Below, piece by piece: positions 1-10,103 of a DNA stretch of 39,429 nucleotides. The position numbers and the translations under genes were made by a program. The stretch is from an uncultured Anaerobiospirillum sp. (GTDB taxonomy: Bacteria; Pseudomonadota; Gammaproteobacteria; Enterobacterales; Succinivibrionaceae), in assembly GCA_944392765.1 (NCBI GenBank), contig CALXXU010000018.1, positions 1-39,429 of the forward strand, read 5' to 3'. The notes beneath the pieces were generated by a model, which saw nothing but the letters and a program-made list of their open reading frames with translations, did not search any database and was not told the DNA's origin. The stretch's first letter is position 1; each line of letters begins with the position of its first letter.

Positions 1-96
1 CCGCCATTAGCCTAGGCCAGCCTTAGCCTAGGCCAGCCTTAGCCTGGGCCGCCATTAGCCTAGGCCAGCCTTAGCCTGGGCCGCCATTAGCCCAGG
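1..96. repeat. 16-bp tandem repeat, about six copies
   Basis: Six consecutive 16-bp units related to CCAGCCTTAGCCTAGG, varying mainly at positions 3-4, 7 and 13-14. The array begins at the window edge, so it probably continues to the left. It lies upstream of the glyQS promoter and holds no ORF. The stretch from 97 to 200 shows nothing else that I recognise. Confidence 0.85.
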
Positions 97-201
97 CCCA
101 TACCTTGAGGCTCAGGCCCCGCCACGGCATACGGCCAGCGCGGCGCGTGCCCCACGCCTAGGCATACGACGCCCACAAAATCGGGCTTTAGGCCCTGCAC
201 C

Positions 202-210
202 TGATATAAT
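202..210 (+). promoter_or_regulatory. Extended -10 promoter of glyQS
   Basis: A perfect TATAAT (205-210) is preceded by TG one base upstream, giving the extended -10 form TGATATAAT. No TTGACA-like -35 is at 17 bp, which is typical of extended -10 promoters. It lies 150 bp before the glyQ start, so the transcript would have an untranslated leader of roughly 140 nt. Assignment is by position and motif only. Confidence 0.6.
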
Positions 211-359
211 TGGGGCCGATTTTGTGACCCAGAAGAAATTTTACCGTCCGCTCGGCCCAAGCTGGGGCGGCAGGATGGGCCCCCAGCACGTGATCTGATC
301 GCGTGCGGGCAGAGCTCGTGGGGCACTGGACCTATTTAACTCGTGGTTGGACTAAAACG

Positions 360-1268
360 ATGTCTAATTCATATGATCTACAAACCTTCCAAGGTTTAAT
401 CTTCACTCTCCAAGATTACTGGATGCGACATGGGTGCATGGTCTCGCAGCCTTTTGACATGGAAGTCGGTGCTGGCACCTCCCACCCTATGACCTTCTTA
501 CGTTCTTTAGGTCCTGAGCCAATTTCGTGCTGCTATGTGCAACCATCGCGTCGTCCTACCGATGGCCGCTACGGCGAAAACCCAAACCGCCTGCAGCACT
601 ACTACCAGTTCCAGGTGATCTTGAAGCCATCGCCTGACAATATCCAAGACCTGTACTTAGGCTCGTTAAAGGAGCTGGGCTTTGACCCAACCGTCAACGA
701 TATCCGCTTCGTTGAAGATAACTGGGAAAATCCAACCTTAGGTGCTTGGGGCTTAGGCTGGGAAGTTTGGCTCAACGGCATGGAAGTCTCGCAGTTCACC
801 TACTTCCAGCAAGTAGGCGGCCTCTCGTGCTACCCAGTTACCGGCGAGCTCACCTACGGCTTAGAGCGTCTTGCCATGTACATCCAAGGCAAGAACTCGA
901 TCTACGACCTGATTTGGGCTCACACCGCCAACGGCGACGTCACCTACGGTGATGTATTCCATCAAAACGAAGTCGAGCAATCCGCTTACAACTTTGAGCA
1001 CGCCGACACTGCCTTCTTATTTAAGATGTTCGAGCAAATGGAAAAGGAGAGCAGCGAGCTCTTAGCTTTAGAGAAGCCTCTGCCATTACCAGCTTACGAG
1101 CGCATCTTAAAGGCGGCCCACTGCTTTAACCTGCTCGATGCCCGCCACGCTATCTCGGTCACGGAGCGTCAGCGTTACATCTTACGTATCCGCACCTTGT
1201 CCAAGGCCGTAGCCGAAGCCTACTACAAGTCCCGTGAGGCTTTAGGCTTCCCTATGTGCAAGCACTAA
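360..1268 (+). CDS. glyQ: Glycine-tRNA ligase alpha subunit
   Basis: Catalytic alpha subunit of the bacterial alpha2-beta2 glycyl-tRNA synthetase, a class II enzyme that activates glycine with ATP and charges tRNA-Gly in the cytoplasm. The 302-residue product is almost collinear with E. coli GlyQ (303 aa). Recognisable blocks are [10 protein letters not shown] near residue 35, [20 protein letters not shown] near 62-81, the W-rich [17 protein letters not shown] stretch, and a C-terminus ending in GFPMCKH. I chose the ATG at 360 rather than an upstream in-frame GTG at 303 because the family begins a few residues before the TFQGL motif. No strong Shine-Dalgarno is visible. glyS follows on the same strand 209 bp later, so the two are probably one operon. 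Confidence 0.97.
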   Translation: MSNSYDLQTFQGLIFTLQDYWMRHGCMVSQPFDMEVGAGTSHPMTFLRSLGPEPISCCYVQPSRRPTDGRYGENPNRLQHYYQFQVILKPSPDNIQDLYLGSLKELGFDPTVNDIRFVEDNWENPTLGAWGLGWEVWLNGMEVSQFTYFQQVGGLSCYPVTGELTYGLERLAMYIQGKNSIYDLIWAHTANGDVTYGDVFHQNEVEQSAYNFEHADTAFLFKMFEQMEKESSELLALEKPLPLPAYERILKAAHCFNLLDARHAISVTERQRYILRIRTLSKAVAEAYYKSREALGFPMCKH

Positions 1269-1320
1269 GCATCAGTGCTAGCGTGCTCCAACGCACGCTC
1301 CAAGGTTCACGGCTCAAGAA

Positions 1321-1398
1321 GAGCTCACAGAGCATTAAGAGCTCACAGAGCACTAAGAGTTCATAGAGCACTAAGAGTTCATAGAGCACTAAGAGCTC
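1321..1398. repeat. 18-bp tandem repeat between glyQ and glyS
   Basis: Four full copies of an 18-bp unit (GAGCTCACAGAGCATTAA, then GAGCTCACAGAGCACTAA, then two GAGTTCATAGAGCACTAA) followed by a partial GAGCTC. The unit ends in GAGCACTAA, which resembles the glyQ stop region AAGCACTAA. The 209-bp glyQ-glyS gap holds nothing else clear. Confidence 0.9.
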
Positions 1399-1477
1399 GC
1401 CCCGAGCTCACTTGAGCATTCAGATTTTGGCAGCCGCTGCATGCAGCTTCAGCTGCCCCGCTTTTTGATTTGGCATC

Positions 1478-3544
1478 ATGGACAAGCAAAACTTACTCTT
1501 AGAATTAGGCACCGAAGAGCTGCCACCAAAGGCCCTGCGCAAGCTGGCCGAGGCCTTACGCGATAACTTCGTTAAGAACTTAGCCCAGGAAGGCTTAAAT
1601 TACTCCGAGGCTAAGTGGTACGCCACCCCACGTCGTTTAGCCTTGTACCTCAAGGATCTCGACGTCAAGCAAGCCGATCGTGAGGTCGAGGTTAAGGGCC
1701 CTGCCATCAAGGCCGCCTTTGACGCCGAGGGCAACCCAACTAAGGCCGCTTTAGGCTGGGCCAGCGCCAATGGCATCAAGGTTGAGGATGCCCAGCGCTT
1801 AAAGACCGATAAGGGCGAGTGGCTCTATATCAAGTCGGTCAAGCACGGTACCGAAACTTCAAGCTTAGTACGCGATATGTTCGCCAAGGCTTTAGCCGGC
1901 TTACCTATTCCTAAGCTCATGCACTGGGGTGACAAACACGATGAGTTCGTCCGTCCAGTTCACACCTTATGCATGCTCTTTGGTGACCAATTAATCGAAG
2001 GTGAGATCTTAGGCGTTAAGTCCTCAAAGACCATCAAGGGTCACCGCTTTATGGGCAAGCAAGAGCTGACCATCAACCACGCCGACGAATACGTACAGAA
2101 GCTGCGCACCGAAGGCGCGGTCGTCGCCGACTTTGAAGAGCGCAAGGCTGCAATCAAGGCTCAGGTCGAGAAGCTGGCCGCCTCGGTTAACGGCAAGGCT
2201 GACTTAGATGACGCCTTATTAGAGGAAGTTACCTCCTTAGTTGAGGAGCCACACGTCTTCTTAGCTTCCTTTGAGGAGCGCTTCTTACAGGTACCTTCTG
2301 AGGCTCTGGTTTACACCATGAAGGGCGATCAGAAGTACTTCCCAATCTACGACGAGCAAGGCAAGCTCTTACCTAAGTTTGCTTTCGTCTCCAATATCAA
2401 TCCTCAAGACACCACGGCTTTAATCTCGGGCAACGAGCGTGTGGTTCGTCCTCGTCTGTCGGATGCTGAGTTCTTCTTCAATACCGACCGCAAGCAGAGC
2501 TTAGAGTCGTTCTTCCCACGTCTTGAGACTATCGTCTATCAGCAAGACATCGGTACTATTGCCGAGCGTTCGGCGATTGTATCCAAGATCGCCGCTACCA
2601 TTGCCCCAATGCTCGGTGCTGATGTCGCTTTAGCCCAGCGTGCCGCGCACTTAGCTAAGTGCGATCTTGCTACCACCTTGGTTACCGAGTTCACCGATAC
2701 CCAAGGCATTATGGGTATGCACTACGCTGAGTTAGACGGTGAGAACCAAGACGTAGCCACTGCTATCTTCGAGCAGTACTGCCCACGCTTCTCGGGCGAC
2801 TTGATCCCAACCAAGCCGGTACCAGTAGCCGTATCCTTAGCTGAAAAGCTGGCCACCTTGGTTGGCATCATGGGTATCAATCTGATGCCAAAGGGCGATA
2901 AGGATCCATTTGGTCTGCGTCGTGCTGCGATCGGTGTCATCCGCATCGTGATTGAGAACAAGTTAGAGCTCAACTTAGTTGATTTAATCAACAAGAGCTG
3001 CGAGTTCTTTGGGGACAAGATCAAGGCTCCACAATGCGCCCAAACGGTTGCTGACTACATCTTTGGTCGTCTCAAGGCCTACTACCAAGATCAAGGCATT
3101 GGCGCTGAGATCTTCCAGGCCGTACTCTCGACCCACCCTGTTTCGCTCTTAGACTTCGACAAGCGTGTTAAGGCCGTGGTCAAGTTCAAGGAGTTAAAGG
3201 AAGCTCAGGACTTAGCTGCCGCCTACAAGCGCGTCAACAACATCCAAGCTAAGAGCGGCCGCGTCAGCGCTGCGATCAAGCTCGAGCTGTTACAAGACGA
3301 GGCCGAGAAGAAGCTGGTTGAGCACTTAAATCAGCTCCTGCCAACCATCAACGAGCTCTACAGCCAAGGTCAGTACGATCAAGCTATGACCACCTTAGCC
3401 GAGCTGCGTGATGACGTCGACAACTTCTTTGAGAAGGTCATGGTTAACGATCCAAATGAGGCCATTAAGCAAAACCGCTTAGCAATCCTCAACGAGTTAA
3501 GCCAAGCCTTCTCCAAGACCGCTGACATCTCGGTACTGTACTAA
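1478..3544 (+). CDS. glyS: Glycine-tRNA ligase beta subunit
   Basis: Beta subunit of the heterotetrameric glycyl-tRNA synthetase, needed for tRNA-Gly recognition alongside GlyQ. The product is 688 residues; E. coli GlyS is about 689. The N-terminus LLLELGTEELPPKAL is the family signature. YTMKGDQKYFPI and NERVVRPRLSDAEFF lie in the conserved middle, a GIMGMHYAELDGE motif and LMPKGDKDPFGLRRAAIGV follow, and the C-terminal part matches the anticodon-binding region (NRLAILNEL near the end). It is the second gene of the glyQS unit and ends about 90 bp before a strong terminator. No clear Shine-Dalgarno precedes the ATG, but the family start fits exactly. Confidence 0.97.
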   Translation: MDKQNLLLELGTEELPPKALRKLAEALRDNFVKNLAQEGLNYSEAKWYATPRRLALYLKDLDVKQADREVEVKGPAIKAAFDAEGNPTKAALGWASANGIKVEDAQRLKTDKGEWLYIKSVKHGTETSSLVRDMFAKALAGLPIPKLMHWGDKHDEFVRPVHTLCMLFGDQLIEGEILGVKSSKTIKGHRFMGKQELTINHADEYVQKLRTEGAVVADFEERKAAIKAQVEKLAASVNGKADLDDALLEEVTSLVEEPHVFLASFEERFLQVPSEALVYTMKGDQKYFPIYDEQGKLLPKFAFVSNINPQDTTALISGNERVVRPRLSDAEFFFNTDRKQSLESFFPRLETIVYQQDIGTIAERSAIVSKIAATIAPMLGADVALAQRAAHLAKCDLATTLVTEFTDTQGIMGMHYAELDGENQDVATAIFEQYCPRFSGDLIPTKPVPVAVSLAEKLATLVGIMGINLMPKGDKDPFGLRRAAIGVIRIVIENKLELNLVDLINKSCEFFGDKIKAPQCAQTVADYIFGRLKAYYQDQGIGAEIFQAVLSTHPVSLLDFDKRVKAVVKFKELKEAQDLAAAYKRVNNIQAKSGRVSAAIKLELLQDEAEKKLVEHLNQLLPTINELYSQGQYDQAMTTLAELRDDVDNFFEKVMVNDPNEAIKQNRLAILNELSQAFSKTADISVLY

Positions 3545-3630
3545 CAGTGCACAACTAAGCTGAGCGCGCCGCGCCGCAAGCGTCGCGCCGCAAGCTCCAC
3601 GCTGCCCCGCTAAACTAGCTCGGTAGGCCT

Positions 3631-3666
3631 AAAAGCCCTGACATCGCAAGATGCCAGGGCTTTTTG
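3631..3666 (+). terminator. Rho-independent terminator of glyQS
   Basis: AAAAGCCCTG pairs with CAGGGCTTTT around a short inner stem (CAT/ATG) and is followed by a T run. It lies about 90 bp after the glyS stop. The A-rich left arm also makes it usable on the minus strand. Confidence 0.85.
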
Positions 3667-3710
3667 CACGCCGCAAACACCAAGCAAGTCACTAGCACTG
3701 GGTGTAAAAG

Positions 3711-3735
3711 CCGTTTTAAGTTATGTTAATTTAGA
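3711..3735. repeat. Direct repeat copy 1 flanking a small ORF
   Basis: GCCGTTTTAAGTTATGTTAATTTAG here matches the copy at 4205-4230 except for two substitutions and one extra A. The two copies bracket the 3864-4190 ORF. Confidence 0.7.
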
Positions 3736-3863
3736 GCGCAAAGCAGGTGCACAGCCCCGTCTCCGGCTGGTTCTATGGGTGCCGGTTGGCCTTTACCGCC
3801 AGCCAGCACACTTTCCGCGGCACCATGGGGGTGCCGCTAAATAATAGAGGCCTTTATTGTAGC

Positions 3864-4190
3864 ATGAGACACCCTAACCATAATCATTCCTCATTCCCCA
3901 CCCGCATTCCTACTACAGAAGAGCTTAGGGAGTATTACTTAGCCAAAGAAAAGGCGGCTAAGCCGTTCACCCAATACTCCCCCATTGCAGCGCCTATAAC
4001 CACCAAAGTGGCTGTCATGACAGCAGAACCAGAGGTGCTTGATGCTAAGCAAGTTGGGGCTTATGGGCAAGATTGCATCTCCGATTCAGGGGATGCAGAG
4101 CTACAGGCCAACACCTCACTTACTGCGGCTGGTTTGAGCTTAGGTGCAGCCTTTGAGTCACCACAAACTCAGCGCCAAATTGGCCTCTAG
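3864..4190 (+). CDS. Small hypothetical protein, 108 aa
   Basis: I do not recognise a family. The frame is open from 3747, but I prefer the ATG at 3864, whose product begins MRHPNHNHSSFPTRIPTTEE and has no signal peptide or membrane segment. The upstream ATGs at 3747 and 3825 would add 39 or 13 residues of unlikely composition (Cys, Trp and Gly rich). The sequence is hydrophilic with a charged helix-like stretch (LREYYLAKEKAAKPF). Near-identical 25-bp direct repeats flank it, about 130 bp before the start and 15 bp after the stop, which could mark an inserted cassette or a duplicated regulatory element. It stands alone between the glyQS terminator and the parS array. No Shine-Dalgarno is obvious, so whether it is expressed is uncertain. 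Confidence 0.45.
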   Translation: MRHPNHNHSSFPTRIPTTEELREYYLAKEKAAKPFTQYSPIAAPITTKVAVMTAEPEVLDAKQVGAYGQDCISDSGDAELQANTSLTAAGLSLGAAFESPQTQRQIGL

Positions 4191-4204
4191 CAAGGCACTT
4201 AAAC

Positions 4205-4230
4205 GCCATTTCAAGTTATGTTAAATTTAG
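4205..4230. repeat. Direct repeat copy 2 flanking a small ORF
   Basis: GCCATTTCAAGTTATGTTAAATTTAG, the second copy of the element at 3711-3735, starting 15 bp after the stop of the small ORF and just before the first parS-like site. Confidence 0.7.
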
Positions 4231-4635
4231 CACGAGCTATGCCAATTGTTCCATGTGGAACATTTTCCCGAGATGATTCCACCACGCAATCCACCAGCAC
4301 CCAATGAAATGGTTCACGCCAAATTTTGGTGGGGAAAAGCTGCGCTGTGCAAAAGATTTTGCTCTTTTCCCACGTGCTATGTTCTACGTGGAACATTTGC
4401 CTATGGCCTATTTATCGGATTTAAGGCGGCAAAATCATTATTTCCCACTGAACTGCAATGCTTATCGAGCCACCGCGCGCGCCACGTTTGAGAAAAGTGA
4501 GTGCAGTGGGAACAACGCACTTCCCACTACGTAGAAGTCAAAGCGAGCGCGCAGCACAAAATTTGTTGCAAATTTAGCGCAGCATTTTGCGCCAAAAGCG
4601 TCCACCCTGCCCTCAAATGCCCAACAGACTACCCC

Positions 4636-4684
4636 AAAGCTTTCCTAAAGCGATCTTAAAGCTCCCTCAAAGCTCCCCTAAAGC
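4636..4684. repeat. 11-bp tandem repeat inside the parS region
   Basis: Units AAAGCTTTCCT, AAAGCGATCTT, AAAGCTCCCTC and AAAGCTCCCCT follow each other, then a partial AAAGC. They fill part of the widest gap between parS-like sites (4396-4747). That gap also holds a half-site, CACATGGAAC, at about 4686. Confidence 0.75.
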
Positions 4685-4804
4685 ACACATGGAACGTGGG
4701 ATTTACTCCGTTTAGGGGATCAAAATGGGGAAAGTGAAGCCGAACAATGTTCCACATGGAACATTTAACGCCTATGTTGCCCCCAAGCTAAAGACTTTAA
4801 TGCA

Positions 4805-4940
4805 CTGCTTGTCGGATCTTTTTGCTTTCCAACCATCATCCCGCCCACTCAAGCTGACTTAATGCAAAATTTCCCACCTGCAATGTTCCACGTGGAACAA
4901 TGATCTAAGCTGATAAATAAGCGATTTTTAGCGCCACGCT
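4805..4940. repeat. parS-bearing module, copy 1
   Basis: Order: CTTGTCGGATCTTTTTGC, a TTTCCCAC box (4870), a perfect parS (4884-4899), then CTGATAAATA and TTTTTAGCGCC. The same order recurs at 5372-5503, and its second half also at 5147-5215. Confidence 0.75.
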
Positions 4941-5371
4941 ACCTTTTTATCCCACCACCCCGGCGCGCCCGAGGGGTGTTAAATGTTCCACATGGAACAA
5001 TTTAGGCGTAATTGCGCCCAAGCAGTGGGTAAAGGGTGAGCTTCCAGGGGGTAAAGTGAACTCAGTTAAGAACCTTTGGGCTCCTTCTGGTCGGAAGAGT
5101 ACGCCCCGCAACCAACAGCAGATCGTTTTAACCCCCAAGTTGCAACTTTCCCACGTGTGCTGTTCCACGTGGAACATTGCAAAAAGCCGATAAATATCAG
5201 CTTTTAGCACCAAAAGCTGCCATTATCCCACTTCAAGCCCCATTTTTCGGCGTCACGCTGCTTGTTGCTTTTTCTGGGCTCAAAATCCCTTTTTCGGGGG
5301 AAATTGTTCCACATGGAACATTTGCTTAAGATTTTTTTTTGCGCGCAGGTGGGTAAAAACGCCGCAAACGC

Positions 5372-5503
5372 GCCCGACTTGTCGGATATTTTTGCTTTCC
5401 AACCATCACAATGCAGGTTTTTGCCATTTTTCCCACGTGTATTGTTCCACGTGGAACAATGAAAAAAGCTGATAAATATCGACTTTTAGCGCCAAAGCGC
5501 CGA
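5372..5503. repeat. parS-bearing module, copy 2
   Basis: Order: CTTGTCGGATATTTTTGC, a TTTCCCAC box (5429), a perfect parS (5443-5458), CTGATAAATATCG, then TTTTAGCGCC. It is homologous to 4805-4940, showing that the array grew by duplication of units larger than the palindrome. Confidence 0.75.
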
Positions 5504-6036
5504 GCTATCCCACCGCTCCTACACGTTATGATGTTTAAGGCTTAGTTGGCGCGCGCCAACTCATTTTTTTTTTCGGGGGAAAATGTTCCATGTGGAACAA
5601 TTCACCCCCTTATTTTGGTGGAAAAGCCTCTGTTGCTCGCTACTCAGTGGGAAATGGGTGCAGCTGGTGGATTGTTCTACATAGAACAGAGGCATTGAGC
5701 GCTCTGACTGGTGGGCAATCTGGCTCCAGTACGGAGTGAATCGAGCTTTTTCCCACCAAAAATGTTCCATGTGGAACATTGCAGCTGCGCTGGAGGGTAA
5801 TTGAGCGCTTTTCCTGGGGGTAAAACGAATGAATCGGGCGCTCTTGTGGCTCAAACTGGCACTATGAACCTCAATTGTTCCACATGGAACATTGTACTTG
5901 CCCACTATTTTTCCCCCGCATTATCCCGCTAGCTGATGGCGCGCTAAGCCTGATAGCGCCTAGCTTTCTGGAGCAACGAGCGCAGCGCGCAGATTGCGTG
6001 CACCTGCTCAAATCGTGGTGAGGAACAATGAGAATT

Positions 6037-6078
6037 GCTTGTGGGAAAATGTTCCATGCGGAACATTTTCCCACAAGC
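6037..6078. repeat. 19-bp perfect inverted repeat around the last parS-like site
   Basis: GCTTGTGGGAAAATGTTCC (6037-6055) and its exact reverse complement (6060-6078) surround a 4-base centre, ATGC. The variant parS at 6050-6065 sits at the middle, with one TTTCCCAC box in each arm. As RNA it could form a long hairpin, but there is no T run. Confidence 0.9.
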
Positions 6079-6113
6079 TTAGCAGTATGTTCCACGCCGC
6101 GCGCTCCCCCACG

Positions 6114-6141
6114 CTCCGGCGCGCTGCCCCACGCGCCGGAG
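6114..6141. repeat. GC-rich hairpin downstream of gyrB
   Basis: CTCCGGCGCG (6114-6123) and CGCGCCGGAG (6132-6141) form a perfect 10-bp stem with an 8-base loop. A second pair, AGGCCTGC and GCAGGCCT, follows at about 6146-6181. Both lie beyond the gyrB terminator. Their role is unknown. Confidence 0.6.
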
Positions 6142-6215
6142 GTCAGGCCTGCCCCAGCGCCCGCCCCGTCATAGCAGGCCTCTGCTTTATTATGTAAAAT
6201 TTTCCCAGGAGTACG

Positions 6216-6242
6216 AAAAAAGGCAGCCTGCGCTGCCCTTTT
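6216..6242 (-). terminator. Terminator of gyrB
   Basis: On the minus strand AAAAGGGCAGC pairs with GCTGCCTTTTTT across a 4-base loop, about 40 bp after the gyrB stop. It closes the dnaA-dnaN-recF-gyrB block. Confidence 0.85.
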
Positions 6243-6279
6243 GTTTTGGGGAAGACGCGCCCGGGGGGCGCGCGCTTGC

Positions 6280-8760
<2,481 letters not shown>

Positions 8761-8829
8761 TCACAGCTCCCGCTGTCAACCTGCGCTGTAGGAGAGAGGC
8801 GGTACGACTAAGGAGGACCTTAGGATTAC

Positions 8830-10026
8830 CTACGGCACAACCTTACCGCTCTCTAAGTTGAAAACCTTGCATTGAGACGTGTCGCTAGGGAAGAGCAGCT
8901 CTTGCTGGATATTGCTGATAAAAACTTGGTGCTGACACGACACCAGCGTGTCAAGCAAGATGCGTTGCGCCCGATCATCGAGCTCAGAATTGAGATCGTC
9001 GATGAGGTAGATGCAAGTACGGTTGGTCAGTTGCCGCAGCAACATGCCCTGCGCCAAACGCATCGCATACACCAGCATCTTGAGTTGCCCGCGCGACAAG
9101 GTAGCTCCTGCTGAAATGTTGTTGTTTTTGATCTTCAAATCAGCCCTATGACAACCGTATAAAGTATAGCCTAATCCCCGATCTTTTTCAAGGTTTTGCG
9201 CCAGCAAAACCCGCAGATCTTGGCCTTTTTCCCAGCCTTGGTTGAGCTCAAACTTAAGACGAAAGTCGGGTAAAAATTGCCCCACAATCTCCTGCAAAAT
9301 TACCTGGAGCTGCTCTAAATAAGCCTGGCGTTTTTGGGTAATTTGCTCGGACAGGCGCGCCAGTGCCTCGTCCCAGACGCCCAGCTCATCAAAACCAAAG
9401 TTATGCGCCAAGGAAGCATTGAGCGTCAGGCTGCCCTCGCCTTGCAGTCCCGGCATGCCAGCAACAAGCTGCGGCGCAAAGTCCGAACAGGGCGCCGTCA
9501 AGCGCCGCTTGGGGGCGTCACGCCGCAGCAGCGTATTGCGCTGCTTTAAGGTCTTGCGGTATTGCAGCCACAGCTGCTTGAACTCGGGATCGGTGTAGTA
9601 CACGCCCCAATCAATAAAGGCACGGCGTACCTCGGCCGACTTAGTGATGAGCTCTACCCCCTGGGGATGGATGATTTGCACGTAGATATGGTCGATTAAA
9701 TCAACCATACGGGTGATCGGGTCAGAGTTGATCTTGATCACCGGCTCGCCATTGCGCGGACGCAACAGGCCAATCGTCGTGTCGAGCTCGGCGTTATCAG
9801 CTTGCACCTGGGCAAAAAGGGTAAATTGTGGCTGGCCTTGCCGAATCAAATACTGATAGCTGCTGGTACGAAACGAGCGCGCTAACGACAGGTAGTGGAT
9901 CGCCTCAATAATCGAGGTCTTACCACTGCCATTGGGGCCGCAAATGAAGTTAAAGCCCGAGCAAGGAGTGAGCTCGACATACTCCAGATTGCGAAAGTCG
10001 TTGATCAGCAGGCGCTTGATGTACAT
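8830..10026 (-). CDS. recF: DNA replication and repair protein RecF
   Basis: SMC-like ABC ATPase of the RecFOR pathway that loads RecA at single-strand gaps. Walker A is GPNGSGKTS at residues 30-38, the ABC signature is LSRGQLKMLVYAMRLAQG, and Walker B is CIYLIDDLNSELDD. The conserved RRAFIDWG and TLKQRNTLLR blocks are also present. At 398 residues it is longer than E. coli RecF (357). The extra length is mainly an insertion after the LKQRN block, rich in Pro, Gly and Ala. It follows dnaN, but a hairpin terminator lies between them. Confidence 0.96.
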   Translation of the reverse strand: MYIKRLLINDFRNLEYVELTPCSGFNFICGPNGSGKTSIIEAIHYLSLARSFRTSSYQYLIRQGQPQFTLFAQVQADNAELDTTIGLLRPRNGEPVIKINSDPITRMVDLIDHIYVQIIHPQGVELITKSAEVRRAFIDWGVYYTDPEFKQLWLQYRKTLKQRNTLLRRDAPKRRLTAPCSDFAPQLVAGMPGLQGEGSLTLNASLAHNFGFDELGVWDEALARLSEQITQKRQAYLEQLQVILQEIVGQFLPDFRLKFELNQGWEKGQDLRVLLAQNLEKDRGLGYTLYGCHRADLKIKNNNISAGATLSRGQLKMLVYAMRLAQGMLLRQLTNRTCIYLIDDLNSELDDRAQRILLDTLVSCQHQVFISNIQQELLFPSDTSQCKVFNLESGKVVP

Positions 10027-10040
10027 GCAGGCGATTTGGT

Positions 10041-10079
10041 CCCAAAAAACAAGAAAGCTCCTGCCTAGGGCAGGAGCTC
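10041..10079 (-). terminator. Hairpin terminator between dnaN and recF
   Basis: On the minus strand AGAGCTCCTGCC and GGCAGGAGCTTTCT form a strong stem with a 3-base loop, followed by TTGTTTTTTG. It sits in the 77-bp dnaN-recF gap. It would lower recF and gyrB expression relative to dnaN. On the plus strand the stem is followed by CTGC before an A run, so the minus direction is the active one. Confidence 0.7.
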
Positions 10080-10103
10080 TGCAAAAAAATAAATAAAGCC
10101 TAA

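Larger units (their letters stand above)
4247..6065. other. parS: Array of 13 parS-like palindromes (centromere)
   Basis: Thirteen 16-bp palindromes related to TGTTCCACGTGGAACA, the Pseudomonas-type parS core bound by ParB. Exact CACGTG sites start at 4884, 5161 and 5443. CACATG or CATGTG variants start at 4247, 4748, 4984, 5305, 5584, 5763 and 5876. Weaker sites are at 4380 (TGTTCTACGTGGAACA), 5673 (TGTTCTACATAGAACA) and 6050 (TGTTCCATGCGGAACA). Spacing is mostly 90-180 bp. ATG-preceded sites read in frame as MFHVEH, which makes the many short ORFs of this stretch artefacts; I see no real gene from 4231 to 6215. Chromosomal parS sites usually lie near oriC, as here. parA and parB are not in the window. 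ParB binding is inferred from sequence identity alone. Confidence 0.9.

Noticed and set aside
4246-6197. Many short ORFs containing MFHVEH or similar on both strands
   Set aside because: The shared peptide is only the translation of the parS-like palindrome with a preceding A. There is no other coding signal.
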